Shown here: piece by piece, positions 9,625 through 19,053 of the stretch | Numbering within the stretch: the first letter of the stretch is position 1 | Layout: the number at the start of each line of letters is the position of its first letter | Origin: Eubacteriales bacterium | Lineage (GTDB): Bacteria > Bacillota > Clostridia > Oscillospirales > Acutalibacteraceae | Assembly: GCA_029219885.1 (NCBI GenBank) | Contig: JAQXUH010000080.1 | Location: forward strand, 1-56,151 | Reading direction: 5' to 3' | Length of the DNA: 56,151 bases | Position numbers and translations under genes: made by a program | The notes under the pieces: generated by a model | Databases searched by the model: none | Told to the model about the DNA's origin: nothing | The model's input: the letters and a program-made list of their open reading frames with translations, nothing else

Positions 9625-10288
9625 TTTTAAGTTCCTTTTTGATAAATTCCATCACAGTATTATGTATCTCCTCAACAGGCAGCGGCTTTTCTCCGTCTGA
9701 GCAAGGAATTACTGCCCATCCCTGCTTATTTGCAGTATAAAGTGCGGAACGTCTGCATTTATTGAGAAATTCCACATTTGCCTCGTGAACATCCTTTTTA
9801 TTCTCGTCGCCGTTATAGCGTGAGGTCATAAGCTTTTGGGATATTTCCACGGGCATATCAAGATAGATTACAAGGTTAGGCTTTGGAATACCGATTTTGT
9901 TATACTCAAAATCAGCAGACCAATCAAGATATTCGTCCCATTCTGCCTCGTCAAGCTTTTCCATTTGATAAATGGAATTTGAGGTTGCGTATCTGTCGGC
10001 AAGAATAATTTTTCCGTTTTCATAGTCCTTGCCCCAATCAAGCTTGTATGACGCAAAGCGGTCAACGGCATAAAACGCACCTGCTGCAAAAGCATTAACG
10101 TCTCCTGCATCCTTGCCGAATTCACCTGAAAGATACATTTTTACAAGGGTACTTGAGGGACTGTCATAATCAGGGAGCTTGATTTTTTTATAATCAACGC
10201 TGTTTTCCTGAAAATATTTTTCTACAAGAGCAGTCTGTGTAGATTTTCCGCAGCCGTCAAGACCTTCAATAATAATAAGTTTAGACAT
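9617..10288 (-). CDS. tmk: Thymidylate kinase
   Basis: IIIEGLDGCGKSTQTALVEKYF P-loop; DRYATSNSIYQ. Confidence 0.9.
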   Translation of the reverse strand: MSKLIIIEGLDGCGKSTQTALVEKYFQENSVDYKKIKLPDYDSPSSTLVKMYLSGEFGKDAGDVNAFAAGAFYAVDRFASYKLDWGKDYENGKIILADRYATSNSIYQMEKLDEAEWDEYLDWSADFEYNKIGIPKPNLVIYLDMPVEISQKLMTSRYNGDENKKDVHEANVEFLNKCRRSALYTANKQGWAVIPCSDGEKPLPVEEIHNTVMEFIKKELKNA

Positions 10289-10491
10289 TATTTTTTCTTA
10301 CTAACCTTTTTCTTATTTCCTTTTTCATCGACTATATAGGTATTTTCAAGCTGACCGATAAGGCTTGCTTTCATCGAGTCGATATATTCTCTTCTGAGCT
10401 GTGCCTGCTCTGCTTTTTCTTCCTCGGTAAGACCTACGGATTGTGATTTGTGAGCAAGCACGTTTATTCTGTCAATTTTTTCTTCTGTCAT
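10288..10491 (-). CDS. DUF896 (YnzC-like) family protein
   Basis: RINVLAHKSQSVGLTEEEKAEQAQLRREYIDSMKASLIGQLENTYIVDEKGN. Confidence 0.9.
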   Translation of the reverse strand: MTEEKIDRINVLAHKSQSVGLTEEEKAEQAQLRREYIDSMKASLIGQLENTYIVDEKGNKKKVSKKK

Positions 10492-11621
10492 TAGTCTAAG
10501 AAATCCTTTAATTTTTTACTTCTGCTTGGGTGACGGAGCTTCCTGAGAGCTTTCGCCTCAATCTGGCGGATACGCTCACGAGTTACATTAAACTCCTTGC
10601 CTACTTCCTCAAGAGTTTTTGGGTTACCGTCATCGAGACCAAAACGCAGAGAAAGCACCTTTTCCTCTCTCGGAGTGAGTGTTTTAAGAACCTCTGAAAG
10701 CTGTTCTTTAAGAAGGCTCATTGAGGCAGCGTCGGCAGGTGCAAGAGCATCATCATCAGGAATGAAATCGCCGAGATGTGAATCTTCCTCCTCGCCGATT
10801 GGTGTTTCAAGAGAAACAGGCTCCTGTGCAACTCGGAGAATCTCTCTAACCTTATCAACAGGCATATCAAGAAATTCTGCAATTTCATCAGGAGTGGGCT
10901 CTCTGCCGTTCTGGTGGAGAAGCTGGCTGTTAGCCTTTTTAACCTTGTTGATAGTTTCAACCATATGAACAGGAATTCTTATAGTTCTTGCCTGGTCGGC
11001 AATAGCTCTTGTAATAGCCTGTCTAATCCACCAAGTAGCATAGGTGGAAAACTTAAAGCCCTTTGTATAATCGAACTTATCAACAGCCTTAATAAGGCCC
11101 AAGTTACCTTCCTGAATAAGGTCGAGGAACTGCATACCTCTGCCCACATATCTTTTTGCGATACTTACAACAAGACGAAGGTTAGCCTCTGCAAGTCTTT
11201 TCTTGGCGTTTTCGTCATTTTCGGAAATTCTGATAGCAAGCTCGATTTCCTCCTCAGGAGTAAGGAGAGGAACTCGTCCGATTTCCTTAAGATAAACCTT
11301 TACAGGGTCATCCATTGCGGCGTTATCGTTTACGGCAACAGTTTCTGCAGCGTCAGTTTCCTTTGGCAAATCAACCTCAAGGCTGAGACCATCAAGAGCT
11401 TCTGCTGAAAAGTCATCAATAATGCTGATGTTTGCAGCGTCAATCTGCTCGTTGAGCTTTTCAAGCTCGTCAACGTCAAGGTCAAGCTCAACAATAAGGT
11501 TATCAATTTCCTGTGTGGAAAGATGACCTGACTGTTTGCCTTTTTCAACAAGCTTTTTGAAAGCAGCGTTTTTCTTTTCCTCGCTGACAGCCTGTGTTGG
11601 TGTGAGATTAAATTCCTTCAT
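10491..11621 (-). CDS. rpoD: RNA polymerase primary sigma factor (SigA/RpoD)
   Basis: Region 2 [61 protein letters not shown]; region 4.2 [32 protein letters not shown]. Confidence 0.97.
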   Translation of the reverse strand: MKEFNLTPTQAVSEEKKNAAFKKLVEKGKQSGHLSTQEIDNLIVELDLDVDELEKLNEQIDAANISIIDDFSAEALDGLSLEVDLPKETDAAETVAVNDNAAMDDPVKVYLKEIGRVPLLTPEEEIELAIRISENDENAKKRLAEANLRLVVSIAKRYVGRGMQFLDLIQEGNLGLIKAVDKFDYTKGFKFSTYATWWIRQAITRAIADQARTIRIPVHMVETINKVKKANSQLLHQNGREPTPDEIAEFLDMPVDKVREILRVAQEPVSLETPIGEEEDSHLGDFIPDDDALAPADAASMSLLKEQLSEVLKTLTPREEKVLSLRFGLDDGNPKTLEEVGKEFNVTRERIRQIEAKALRKLRHPSRSKKLKDFLD

Positions 11622-11657
11622 ATAATATCCTCCACTTTATAATTCACTTATGTAAAA

Positions 11658-13400
11658 TTATTTGTTTTTCTTAAATAAATTTCTGAAATCGTCGTCGCTC
11701 ATTTCGCCGGCGGAAACAGAATGTTTTTTGTCATACTCACTGCAAATCGTGGAAATGCAGTCGGTAAATTCCTGCTTTGGATTACTGCTTTCCCTAGTCC
11801 TTGCAATAATGCCCGAAAGCCGTCCAAGCTCGTCACTTGTGAGGGTTTCGGAAAAGTTCATCAAATCTATATCAAGCTCCATATCAAGACGGCTGATAAT
11901 AGCGTTGAATACCTTTTTTGAAAAGGCAGACGAAAGATTGTCCGAATCAAAATCAGTACAAAGCCTGCGGCAGTCGGGATATTTCAGCAGAAGTCCGAGT
12001 ATTCTGTCCTCTGCCTTTATCTGCTTAACTGACGCGTCTGTCTCGTAGCTTTGCCGTGTCATTTCCCGTGACGAATCGCTGATAATCTTTTTGTACTGTG
12101 ATTTTTGATTTTTGTAGTTCCTGCGTTTTGAGTAATTGCTAAGCTGTGCTTTTATGCTTGCCTTTGTCACATCAAGCTCGTTTGACAGCCTTGTAAGATA
12201 CAAGTCCTGCTCAACAGGAGTAACATCACAAAGAATTTTTATGCAGTCATTGATAAAATCAATCTTCCCCTGAGTAGAGTTAAGATTATACTTTTTACGA
12301 GCATCAAGCATTGCAAATTCAATTTCGTTAGACGCACCCTCAAGCATACCCTTGAATTTATCTCTGCCCATTTTTTTGATGATTTCATCAGGGTCCTTAC
12401 CGCCTGAAAAAGCAGGAATTTTTATTTTGATATCGGTCTGCTTAAAGAGATTTACAGCCTTTGAAACCGCCTTCTGTCCTGCCTCGTCGGCATCATAGGC
12501 GAGAATAACCTCGTTTGTATATCTGCTGATAAGTCTGACCTGCTCAGGTGTAAGTGCCGTACCGCATCCTGCCACCGCATTAGTAAAGCCTGCCTGGTGC
12601 ATTGCGATAACGTCCATATATCCCTCACAGAGAATCAGGCAGTCGCTGCCGCTGTCCTTAGCAAAATTAAGACCGAAAAGCTCATTCGTCTTTTTGTAAA
12701 CGAGCGTATCGGAAGTGTTTACATATTTAGGCTTGCTGTCGTCAAGAACTCGTCCGCCGAAAGCAATAACATTACCCCTTACGTCAATAATAGGCGTCAT
12801 TACACGATTTTTGAAGGTATCGTAATAGTTGTTGTTCTTGCCTATTTTAACAACACCGGCGTCCACCATTTCGCTTGGTCGATAGCCCATTTCTTTAAGA
12901 TGCTTTAAAAGTGCGTCCCACTCGTCAGGAGCATAGCCGAGACCGAAATGCTTTATTGTATTAGGTGTAAGTCCTCTGTCAAGAAAATATTCACGACCTT
13001 TTTTGCCCTCGGGGCTCATCATATATGCGTTGTAGAATTTCGCTGTTTCACGGTTGATTTCAAGAATTTTTCTTCTTTTCCGTGAAAGGCTGTCGTCATA
13101 TGTGTTTTCCTCCGGCATAGGCATTCCTGCTCTTTGAGCAAGAAGCTTTACGGCGTCGATATAGTCAAGATTTTCAATTCTGCGGATGAAGCCTACAGCG
13201 TCACCGCCTGCACCGCAGCCGAAACAGTAAAATGACTGCGTATCGTTATATACAGTAAATGACGGCGTTTTTTCGTTATGGAAAGGACACAAGCCCACAG
13301 AGGTTGAGCCTCTCTTTTTTAATGTGACATAGGAAGAAATAACATCCTCTATATCAGTTTTGTATTTAAGCTCTTGAAGGAAGCTTTCGTTTAATGCCAT
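11658..13400 (-). CDS. dnaG: DNA primase
   Basis: Zinc finger CPFHNEKTPSF...FYCFGCGAGG; Toprim LILCEGYMDVIAMHQAGFTNAVAGCGTALT. Confidence 0.97.
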   Translation of the reverse strand: MALNESFLQELKYKTDIEDVISSYVTLKKRGSTSVGLCPFHNEKTPSFTVYNDTQSFYCFGCGAGGDAVGFIRRIENLDYIDAVKLLAQRAGMPMPEENTYDDSLSRKRRKILEINRETAKFYNAYMMSPEGKKGREYFLDRGLTPNTIKHFGLGYAPDEWDALLKHLKEMGYRPSEMVDAGVVKIGKNNNYYDTFKNRVMTPIIDVRGNVIAFGGRVLDDSKPKYVNTSDTLVYKKTNELFGLNFAKDSGSDCLILCEGYMDVIAMHQAGFTNAVAGCGTALTPEQVRLISRYTNEVILAYDADEAGQKAVSKAVNLFKQTDIKIKIPAFSGGKDPDEIIKKMGRDKFKGMLEGASNEIEFAMLDARKKYNLNSTQGKIDFINDCIKILCDVTPVEQDLYLTRLSNELDVTKASIKAQLSNYSKRRNYKNQKSQYKKIISDSSREMTRQSYETDASVKQIKAEDRILGLLLKYPDCRRLCTDFDSDNLSSAFSKKVFNAIISRLDMELDIDLMNFSETLTSDELGRLSGIIARTRESSNPKQEFTDCISTICSEYDKKHSVSAGEMSDDDFRNLFKKNK

Positions 13401-13473
13401 TTTAACATCCTCCTAAAACATAGTTTAGACATGTAATTTTAATCGTTTCAGGATTTCTATTTGGTCCGTTTTT

Positions 13474-14484
13474 TTATTCGTGCCAGCATTTCGGCACAAA
13501 AAGATTGTTAAAAATTTTAATTGCATATGTATCGCTCATACCTGCAATATAGTCGCACACGGCTCTTTCTGCTCCGTCATCATAAGCAATCGAAATAAAT
13601 TCCTCGGGCATTTCGTCAATATGCTCAATGTAGTAGGAATAAATTTTTTCCAGCATTGCAACAGCCTTGCTTTCCTCACTTTTGCAGACAGGATTGGTAT
13701 AAACCGCTGTAAACATAAAGTTGTGCAAATCCATAAAGGCGGTATAAAAATCGTCGCTCATACGGATTTTATCGTTACTGTTATTAATAACATCAATAAC
13801 CATATTGTTAATTCTTTCAGACTTAGTCATACCAAGCTGAAGTCTGAGGCTCAAGGGTATATCCTCCTCAGCCATAACGCCTGCACGAACCGCGTCGTCG
13901 ATATCGTGATTAATATATGCAATTTTGTCGGCAATACGAATAATCTGCCCCTCAAGTGTGTATGCCTCTTCCCCTCTTGTGTGACAGAGAATACCGTTTT
14001 TAACCTCTTCAGTAAGGTTAAGACCTTTGCCGTTTTTTTCTATTTTTTCGACTACACGGACACTCTGCTCATAATGCTTAAAGCCTGTTGAACTCAAATT
14101 GTTCAGTGCTCTTTCACCTGCGTGACCGAAAGGCGTATGACCTAAATCGTGACCGAGAGCCACCGCCTCCGTTAAATCTTCGTTAAGCTGAAGTGCTCTT
14201 GCAATAGTCCTTGCAATCTGTGACACCTCAAGAGTGTGAGTAAGTCTTGTTCGGTAATGGTCGCCGCTCGGAGTGAGAAAAACTTGGGTTTTATGCTTAA
14301 GACGCCTGAAGGACTGACAATGAATGATTCTGTCCCTGTCCCTTTGGAAACAAGTCCTGACGGCACACGGCTCCTCATCTGCTGCTCTGCCTCTCGAATT
14401 CACGGCAAGGCAGGCCTTATCGCAAAGAATTTTCTTTTCGTTTTCTTCCGACATAATGCGAATTAAATTATCCAAAAATCTCAC
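13474..14484 (-). CDS. dgt: Deoxyguanosinetriphosphate triphosphohydrolase-like protein (HD domain)
   Basis: FRRLKHKTQVFL...HYRTRLTHTLEVSQIARTIARAL...ALGHDLGHTPFGHAGERAL. Confidence 0.93.
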   Translation of the reverse strand: MRFLDNLIRIMSEENEKKILCDKACLAVNSRGRAADEEPCAVRTCFQRDRDRIIHCQSFRRLKHKTQVFLTPSGDHYRTRLTHTLEVSQIARTIARALQLNEDLTEAVALGHDLGHTPFGHAGERALNNLSSTGFKHYEQSVRVVEKIEKNGKGLNLTEEVKNGILCHTRGEEAYTLEGQIIRIADKIAYINHDIDDAVRAGVMAEEDIPLSLRLQLGMTKSERINNMVIDVINNSNDKIRMSDDFYTAFMDLHNFMFTAVYTNPVCKSEESKAVAMLEKIYSYYIEHIDEMPEEFISIAYDDGAERAVCDYIAGMSDTYAIKIFNNLFVPKCWHE

Positions 14485-14571
14485 CCTTTCAACCTGATTC
14501 TATACCTGTCCATAATATTATACTCAATATATTTCGATTTCCCTACATAAAATTAAAATAAATTTTAAATA

Positions 14572-14600
14572 TTGACTTAAAGGTTTATTAAAGATATGAT
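14572..14600 (+). promoter_or_regulatory. Promoter for metallophosphoesterase gene
   Basis: TTGACT (14572-14577) -17 nt- TATGAT (14595-14600). The ORF-track start (14596) lies in the -10, so the start is moved to 14620. Confidence 0.55.
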
Positions 14601-14619
14601 AAAGACAGGAGCTGATAAA

Positions 14620-15444
14620 ATGATTTACTTTGCAATTGCGATACTCGTTATACTGCTTATTGTGTTCTGCTACTACGAGAACAACAAGCTTGATCTGACG
14701 TATTATAACATAAAATCTGAAAAATGCACTGATAATTTTAAAATTGTCCAGCTTTCCGATTTCCATTCAAAGCCTTTTGAAAAGGTAATCGAAAAGGTTA
14801 AAGCAGAACGGCCGGACATTATCTGCATTACAGGTGATTTTATCAACGATAAGGGAAAGAACAAGGACAAGATGCTTGAATACGGCAAAAGACTTGTTGA
14901 AATTGCACCTGTCTATTACATCACAGGAAATCACGAAAGACGGCTTGATTATTTTGATTTTCTTATGAGTGAGTTAAAAGAAATCGGCTTTAACGTTTTA
15001 CTTAACGAAGCGGCAGAAAATGAACACTGCACAATTCTCGGTCTTGACGAAAATCAAGCTGACTTTTCCGACTACAAGGCAAGAAGAAACGGCACATTTA
15101 AGTATAAGGATATGAAGCCTTACTTTGACAATCTTAGCAAAGCTGATGATTTTAAAATCGTACTCAGCCACTTCCCTGAAAATTTTGAGGGAATTAAAGA
15201 GCTTAATTATTCTCAATACGATTTTGATTTACAGCTTTCGGGACACGCTCACGGCGGTCAATGGATATTCCCGTTTATCGGACCGCTGTTTTCTCCCGGT
15301 CAAGGAGTTTTTCCGAAATATGCAAGAGGCTCTTTCGGCGAGAGGCCTAAGTTGATTGTCAGCAGAGGCTTGGGAAATTCCGAATTTCCTCTACGACTTT
15401 TTAATCATCCCGAAATAGTCGTGGTGAATGTGTACAAAAATTAA
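14620..15444 (+). CDS. Metallophosphoesterase (YkuE-like)
   Basis: KIVQLSDFHSKPF (D-x-H), ITGDFIND, ITGNHE, LSGHAHGGQWIFP motifs; ATG 14620 preceded by AGGAG. Confidence 0.9.
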   Translation: MIYFAIAILVILLIVFCYYENNKLDLTYYNIKSEKCTDNFKIVQLSDFHSKPFEKVIEKVKAERPDIICITGDFINDKGKNKDKMLEYGKRLVEIAPVYYITGNHERRLDYFDFLMSELKEIGFNVLLNEAAENEHCTILGLDENQADFSDYKARRNGTFKYKDMKPYFDNLSKADDFKIVLSHFPENFEGIKELNYSQYDFDLQLSGHAHGGQWIFPFIGPLFSPGQGVFPKYARGSFGERPKLIVSRGLGNSEFPLRLFNHPEIVVVNVYKN

Positions 15445-15538
15445 TCATCTTTTTCTAACAATTTGTATATAGATTACAATAATAGAATGTAGTATAATAA
15501 ATTTGTAATATTATATCCAAATTAAGGAGAGGATGTTT

Positions 15539-18500
15539 ATGAAAAAGATATCAAAGCAAATTCTGTCGTTATTAATGGCATTGCTGATTCTTTCAACAGG
15601 TATAATACCTGCATTAGCAGCAGTACCTGTTTTGACCTTTGCCACAAAAACCGACAGCAATAACGAAGTAAGCTACTACGCCGGTACTTCTCCTGATATT
15701 ATTGCCACCATAACAGGACTAACCGCTGAGCAGTCCGCTTTGGCAGACAAAATTGTATGGAGTGTCAATGGTGACAGCGGAAAGACTGTTATTCAAAGCA
15801 AGAACGATTTGAAGAAAGAAGTACAGGAGGACGGAACCTACAAGGTTACGGAAACTGCAAAAATTTCTTTCCCGTTGGAAAGTGTTTCAAAGGAGCTTAC
15901 TGTTTCTGCATCATTCGGCGGTATTGTAAGCAACTCCATATCTTTTACACTGAAAAAGCCTATTCAAACAATCAGCGTAAAGCAGATTGACGATACCAAA
16001 CACACATATTATGACATAGATTCTTCTTCACTTTACATAGACCAATATATTGACGATATCAGTAAGAACACAAATTATGCCATTATTAACATAAACAGCG
16101 AGCCCACAGACCACGAGGACGAGCTTTCAGCACCGGCAGTAAGCAATGAATATGACAAAAACGGAGATAATTCGTGTGTAAGCTGTTCTCCTTATGAAGA
16201 AGTTCCGAACAGTTACAAAATTACCGTTTCAAAGCATTCTGATTTAGAATCAACAATTCGTTTTTCTCCAAAAAGCGGTTACAGCACACAAAAAGAAATT
16301 TTCGTTAAAAAGTGCGTTCCTCTTAAGTCTTTCGATTTAAAGTACAATAATACCGTATTTAAAGGAGTTTCAACAAATTCACTTTCGCTGATACAGGATG
16401 AAAGCATAAACATTTCGGTTATCAATAAAAACCCATCTAATACAAACGATGATATCAAATATACACTTTATGACAGCAACAATAATCCTGTAAGCACAGA
16501 CAAATACAGAGTTGAGTATGACAGCTCCACAAGAGGCTGTAAGCTTTCGATAAACGAGATTGGTAATTATCGTTTTGAGGGGAAGGCAGTATCATACGGC
16601 GGTAGTAATCTTCTGCGTACAGCAGCTGTTTCATTCGGAATCAATGTAATTGAGTCAAATCCCGTAAGAGAGATATCTTTTAAAAACTCTGATTACAGAA
16701 TTTACACACTCAGAAACACATCAATAGCTCTTGCAGGCGAGCTTATTACTGACCCTGCAATGAACGAAAACACCGACACTATCGAATACACCTCAACTAA
16801 TCCGGAGGTAGCAACAGTTGACAAAAGTTCAGGTTTAGTAACAGCAGTTAAAAGCGGTGTCACTACAATTAACGCAACAGCCGTAAAGGGCAACAAAACA
16901 GCGTCCTGTCTCATAACTGTATCGGAAGCAATAAACACAATCGAGCTTTCTCTTGACGGTTCAGGAAACGTTCTTCCGTTAGGTCATAAGGGAACGATTG
17001 TTGCCAAAGTTTCACCGTCAACAGCACAGGAAACCATAAACAGCTGGACATCAAGCAGACCTGACATAATCTCGGTAGACAGCAACGGAAACGTTGAAAC
17101 AAAGAGTTTTGATGAAACTGACCCTAATAACAACAATGTTGTTATAACCGCAAAATCTGAAAGCGGTGCAGAAAAAGCAATAACTATTACCGCAGTTCCG
17201 GCAATAAGAGCAACTGACATACAGATTACTCCGCAGAAGGTCGGAAACTGTGCACTTAAGAACGAAGGAAACGGAATTTACAGCATCTACAAAAACGATA
17301 CTGTTTATATTGCTTGTGACTTACTTGCCCCGAACGGAGCAGAATCAAATGACGCAGTTATTTGGAGAGTAAGTATTGCCGGTGGCGGAAATGTGACGCT
17401 TGAGGAGGCTAAGGCATCAGGATTTATTGACTACAAAATGACAGGAAATAACCTTGAAATCACAAGTAAAACAAACCTAAATATGATATTCACGGCATAT
17501 ACTATTTTGTCAGGACAAAATATAAGCTTTGCCAATATAAGCAAATCAATAACTCTTTACAGCTATGAGAAAACTACAAAGGTTTCGTTCAATCCATCAT
17601 CAACTTCCACATTAATTCCTATAAACGGCACATATGAATTCTATGTGAATATGGAGCCTAACACACAGACGAATCAGGATGTGGTTGTTGCAGTATCAAA
17701 CAGCACAGGAATTGCAGATGTTTATACAGAAAAAATAAGTCTTAATCAGTACAAGGTTACTGTTTTTGCAAGACAGCTTGGTACGGCAGTAATCACCTGC
17801 TACGCTTGCTATGATGCAAATGACCCTGTAAATACAAAGGCTGTATCAAAGAATCTTACTGTTACTGTTGCTAATGACATCGCAAATGCTACAGTATATA
17901 ACATTTATGATGTTTACTACAAGGGCAGTAGCTACGGAATCAAAGATTTTCCTTATTTACAGGTTATGTTCGGCAATGTTGTTCTTGTAAACAACACTGA
18001 TTATAAAATCTCTTTCCAAAACAGCACGAATGCAGGATTTGCAACTGTAACAATAAAAGGTAACAGTAACAATTATCAAGGAACAAAAACTGTTCAGTTC
18101 AGAATTTTGCCTAAAGCAATTAACGGCGGTGATGTTACCGGTACAGTATCAGACCTCACATACAACGGCACAGCACTTGTACCAAGCAAGGTTACAGTTA
18201 AGGATGCGACAAGAAATAAAACTCTTGTTCAGGGAACAGATTACGTAATAACCGGATATGGAAACAATGTTAATGCCGGCGTAGGATATGTATACATATC
18301 AGGCTGCGGAAATTATACGGGCTCGATAGCAATACCTTTCACAATCAAGCCGCAGGCTATTTCAAGCAGTTCGGTTAAGGTTGCTGCTATCAGTAATAAG
18401 ACCTATACAGGAAAGTCACTCAAGCCTGCACCAACAGTTACGTATAACGGCGTAACTCTCAGAAACGGTGTAGACTACACGCTTTCCTACTCAAACAACA

Positions 18501-18943
18501 AGAATGTAGGCACAGCAAAGATTACCATTACAGGTATCGGAAATTTCAGCGGTACGAGAACAGTATCATTCAAAATTGTTGCTCCTGCTGCACCGAGCGG
18601 TTCTAAGAAAGTAAACGACGAATATATTAACTCTAAGCAGAAAAAGGCTTCAATCAGCAAGCTTTCAAAGGGCAAGAAATCATTTAAGGCAAGCTGGAAA
18701 AAGGTCAGCGGTATTACAGGATATCAAATTCAGTACAGCACCTCAAGCAAATTCACTAAGAGTACAACAAAAACCGTTACAATCTCCAAATCAAAAGCCA
18801 CTTCGTCAACTGTCAAAAAGCTTAAAGGCGGTAAGAAATACTATGTAAGAATCAGGACTTACAAGAACACTAAATTCCAAGGCAAAACAGTTAAGGTATT
18901 CTCTTCCTGGTCTAAGTCAAAGACAGTTACTCCAAAGAAATAA
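15539..18943 (+). CDS. Large secreted Ig-like (Big_2) repeat protein with three ~75-aa beta repeats and C-terminal Fn3-like basic domain
   Basis: Signal peptide (MKKISKQILSLLMALLILSTGIIPALAAVP), Big_2-like TSTNPEVATVDKSSGLVTAVKSGVTTINATAVKGNKTASCLITV, Fn3-like ASWKKVSGITGYQIQYSTSSKFTKS. ATG 15539 after GGAGAGG. Confidence 0.8.
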   Translation: MKKISKQILSLLMALLILSTGIIPALAAVPVLTFATKTDSNNEVSYYAGTSPDIIATITGLTAEQSALADKIVWSVNGDSGKTVIQSKNDLKKEVQEDGTYKVTETAKISFPLESVSKELTVSASFGGIVSNSISFTLKKPIQTISVKQIDDTKHTYYDIDSSSLYIDQYIDDISKNTNYAIININSEPTDHEDELSAPAVSNEYDKNGDNSCVSCSPYEEVPNSYKITVSKHSDLESTIRFSPKSGYSTQKEIFVKKCVPLKSFDLKYNNTVFKGVSTNSLSLIQDESINISVINKNPSNTNDDIKYTLYDSNNNPVSTDKYRVEYDSSTRGCKLSINEIGNYRFEGKAVSYGGSNLLRTAAVSFGINVIESNPVREISFKNSDYRIYTLRNTSIALAGELITDPAMNENTDTIEYTSTNPEVATVDKSSGLVTAVKSGVTTINATAVKGNKTASCLITVSEAINTIELSLDGSGNVLPLGHKGTIVAKVSPSTAQETINSWTSSRPDIISVDSNGNVETKSFDETDPNNNNVVITAKSESGAEKAITITAVPAIRATDIQITPQKVGNCALKNEGNGIYSIYKNDTVYIACDLLAPNGAESNDAVIWRVSIAGGGNVTLEEAKASGFIDYKMTGNNLEITSKTNLNMIFTAYTILSGQNISFANISKSITLYSYEKTTKVSFNPSSTSTLIPINGTYEFYVNMEPNTQTNQDVVVAVSNSTGIADVYTEKISLNQYKVTVFARQLGTAVITCYACYDANDPVNTKAVSKNLTVTVANDIANATVYNIYDVYYKGSSYGIKDFPYLQVMFGNVVLVNNTDYKISFQNSTNAGFATVTIKGNSNNYQGTKTVQFRILPKAINGGDVTGTVSDLTYNGTALVPSKVTVKDATRNKTLVQGTDYVITGYGNNVNAGVGYVYISGCGNYTGSIAIPFTIKPQAISSSSVKVAAISNKTYTGKSLKPAPTVTYNGVTLRNGVDYTLSYSNNKNVGTAKITITGIGNFSGTRTVSFKIVAPAAPSGSKKVNDEYINSKQKKASISKLSKGKKSFKASWKKVSGITGYQIQYSTSSKFTKSTTKTVTISKSKATSSTVKKLKGGKKYYVRIRTYKNTKFQGKTVKVFSSWSKSKTVTPKK

Positions 18944-18951
18944 ATCATTTA

Positions 18952-18992
18952 AACAACTGCTTCAGGTCTTTCCTGGAGCAGTTGTTTTACAA
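18952..18992 (+). terminator. Rho-independent terminator after Ig-like protein gene
   Basis: CAACTGCTtCAGG tcttt CCTGgAGCAGTTG TTTT. Confidence 0.8.
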
Positions 18993-19053
18993 AAAAATCA
19001 TTATTCAGAAAAAAACACATATAATTATACTGACTAAATTTAAGGAGCAAATT

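Noticed and set aside
10597-11408. Plus-strand ORFs over rpoD
   Set aside because: Antisense shadow of highly conserved sigma factor sequence.
13480-14091. 203-aa plus-strand ORF
   Set aside because: Antisense to dgt; low-complexity composition with no recognisable motif. The conserved HD-domain gene is on the minus strand.
18982-19053. N-terminal extension of glmS in the ORF track
   Set aside because: It begins in the preceding terminator; GlmS needs Cys as residue 2 after Met, matching ATG 19054 with a good RBS.
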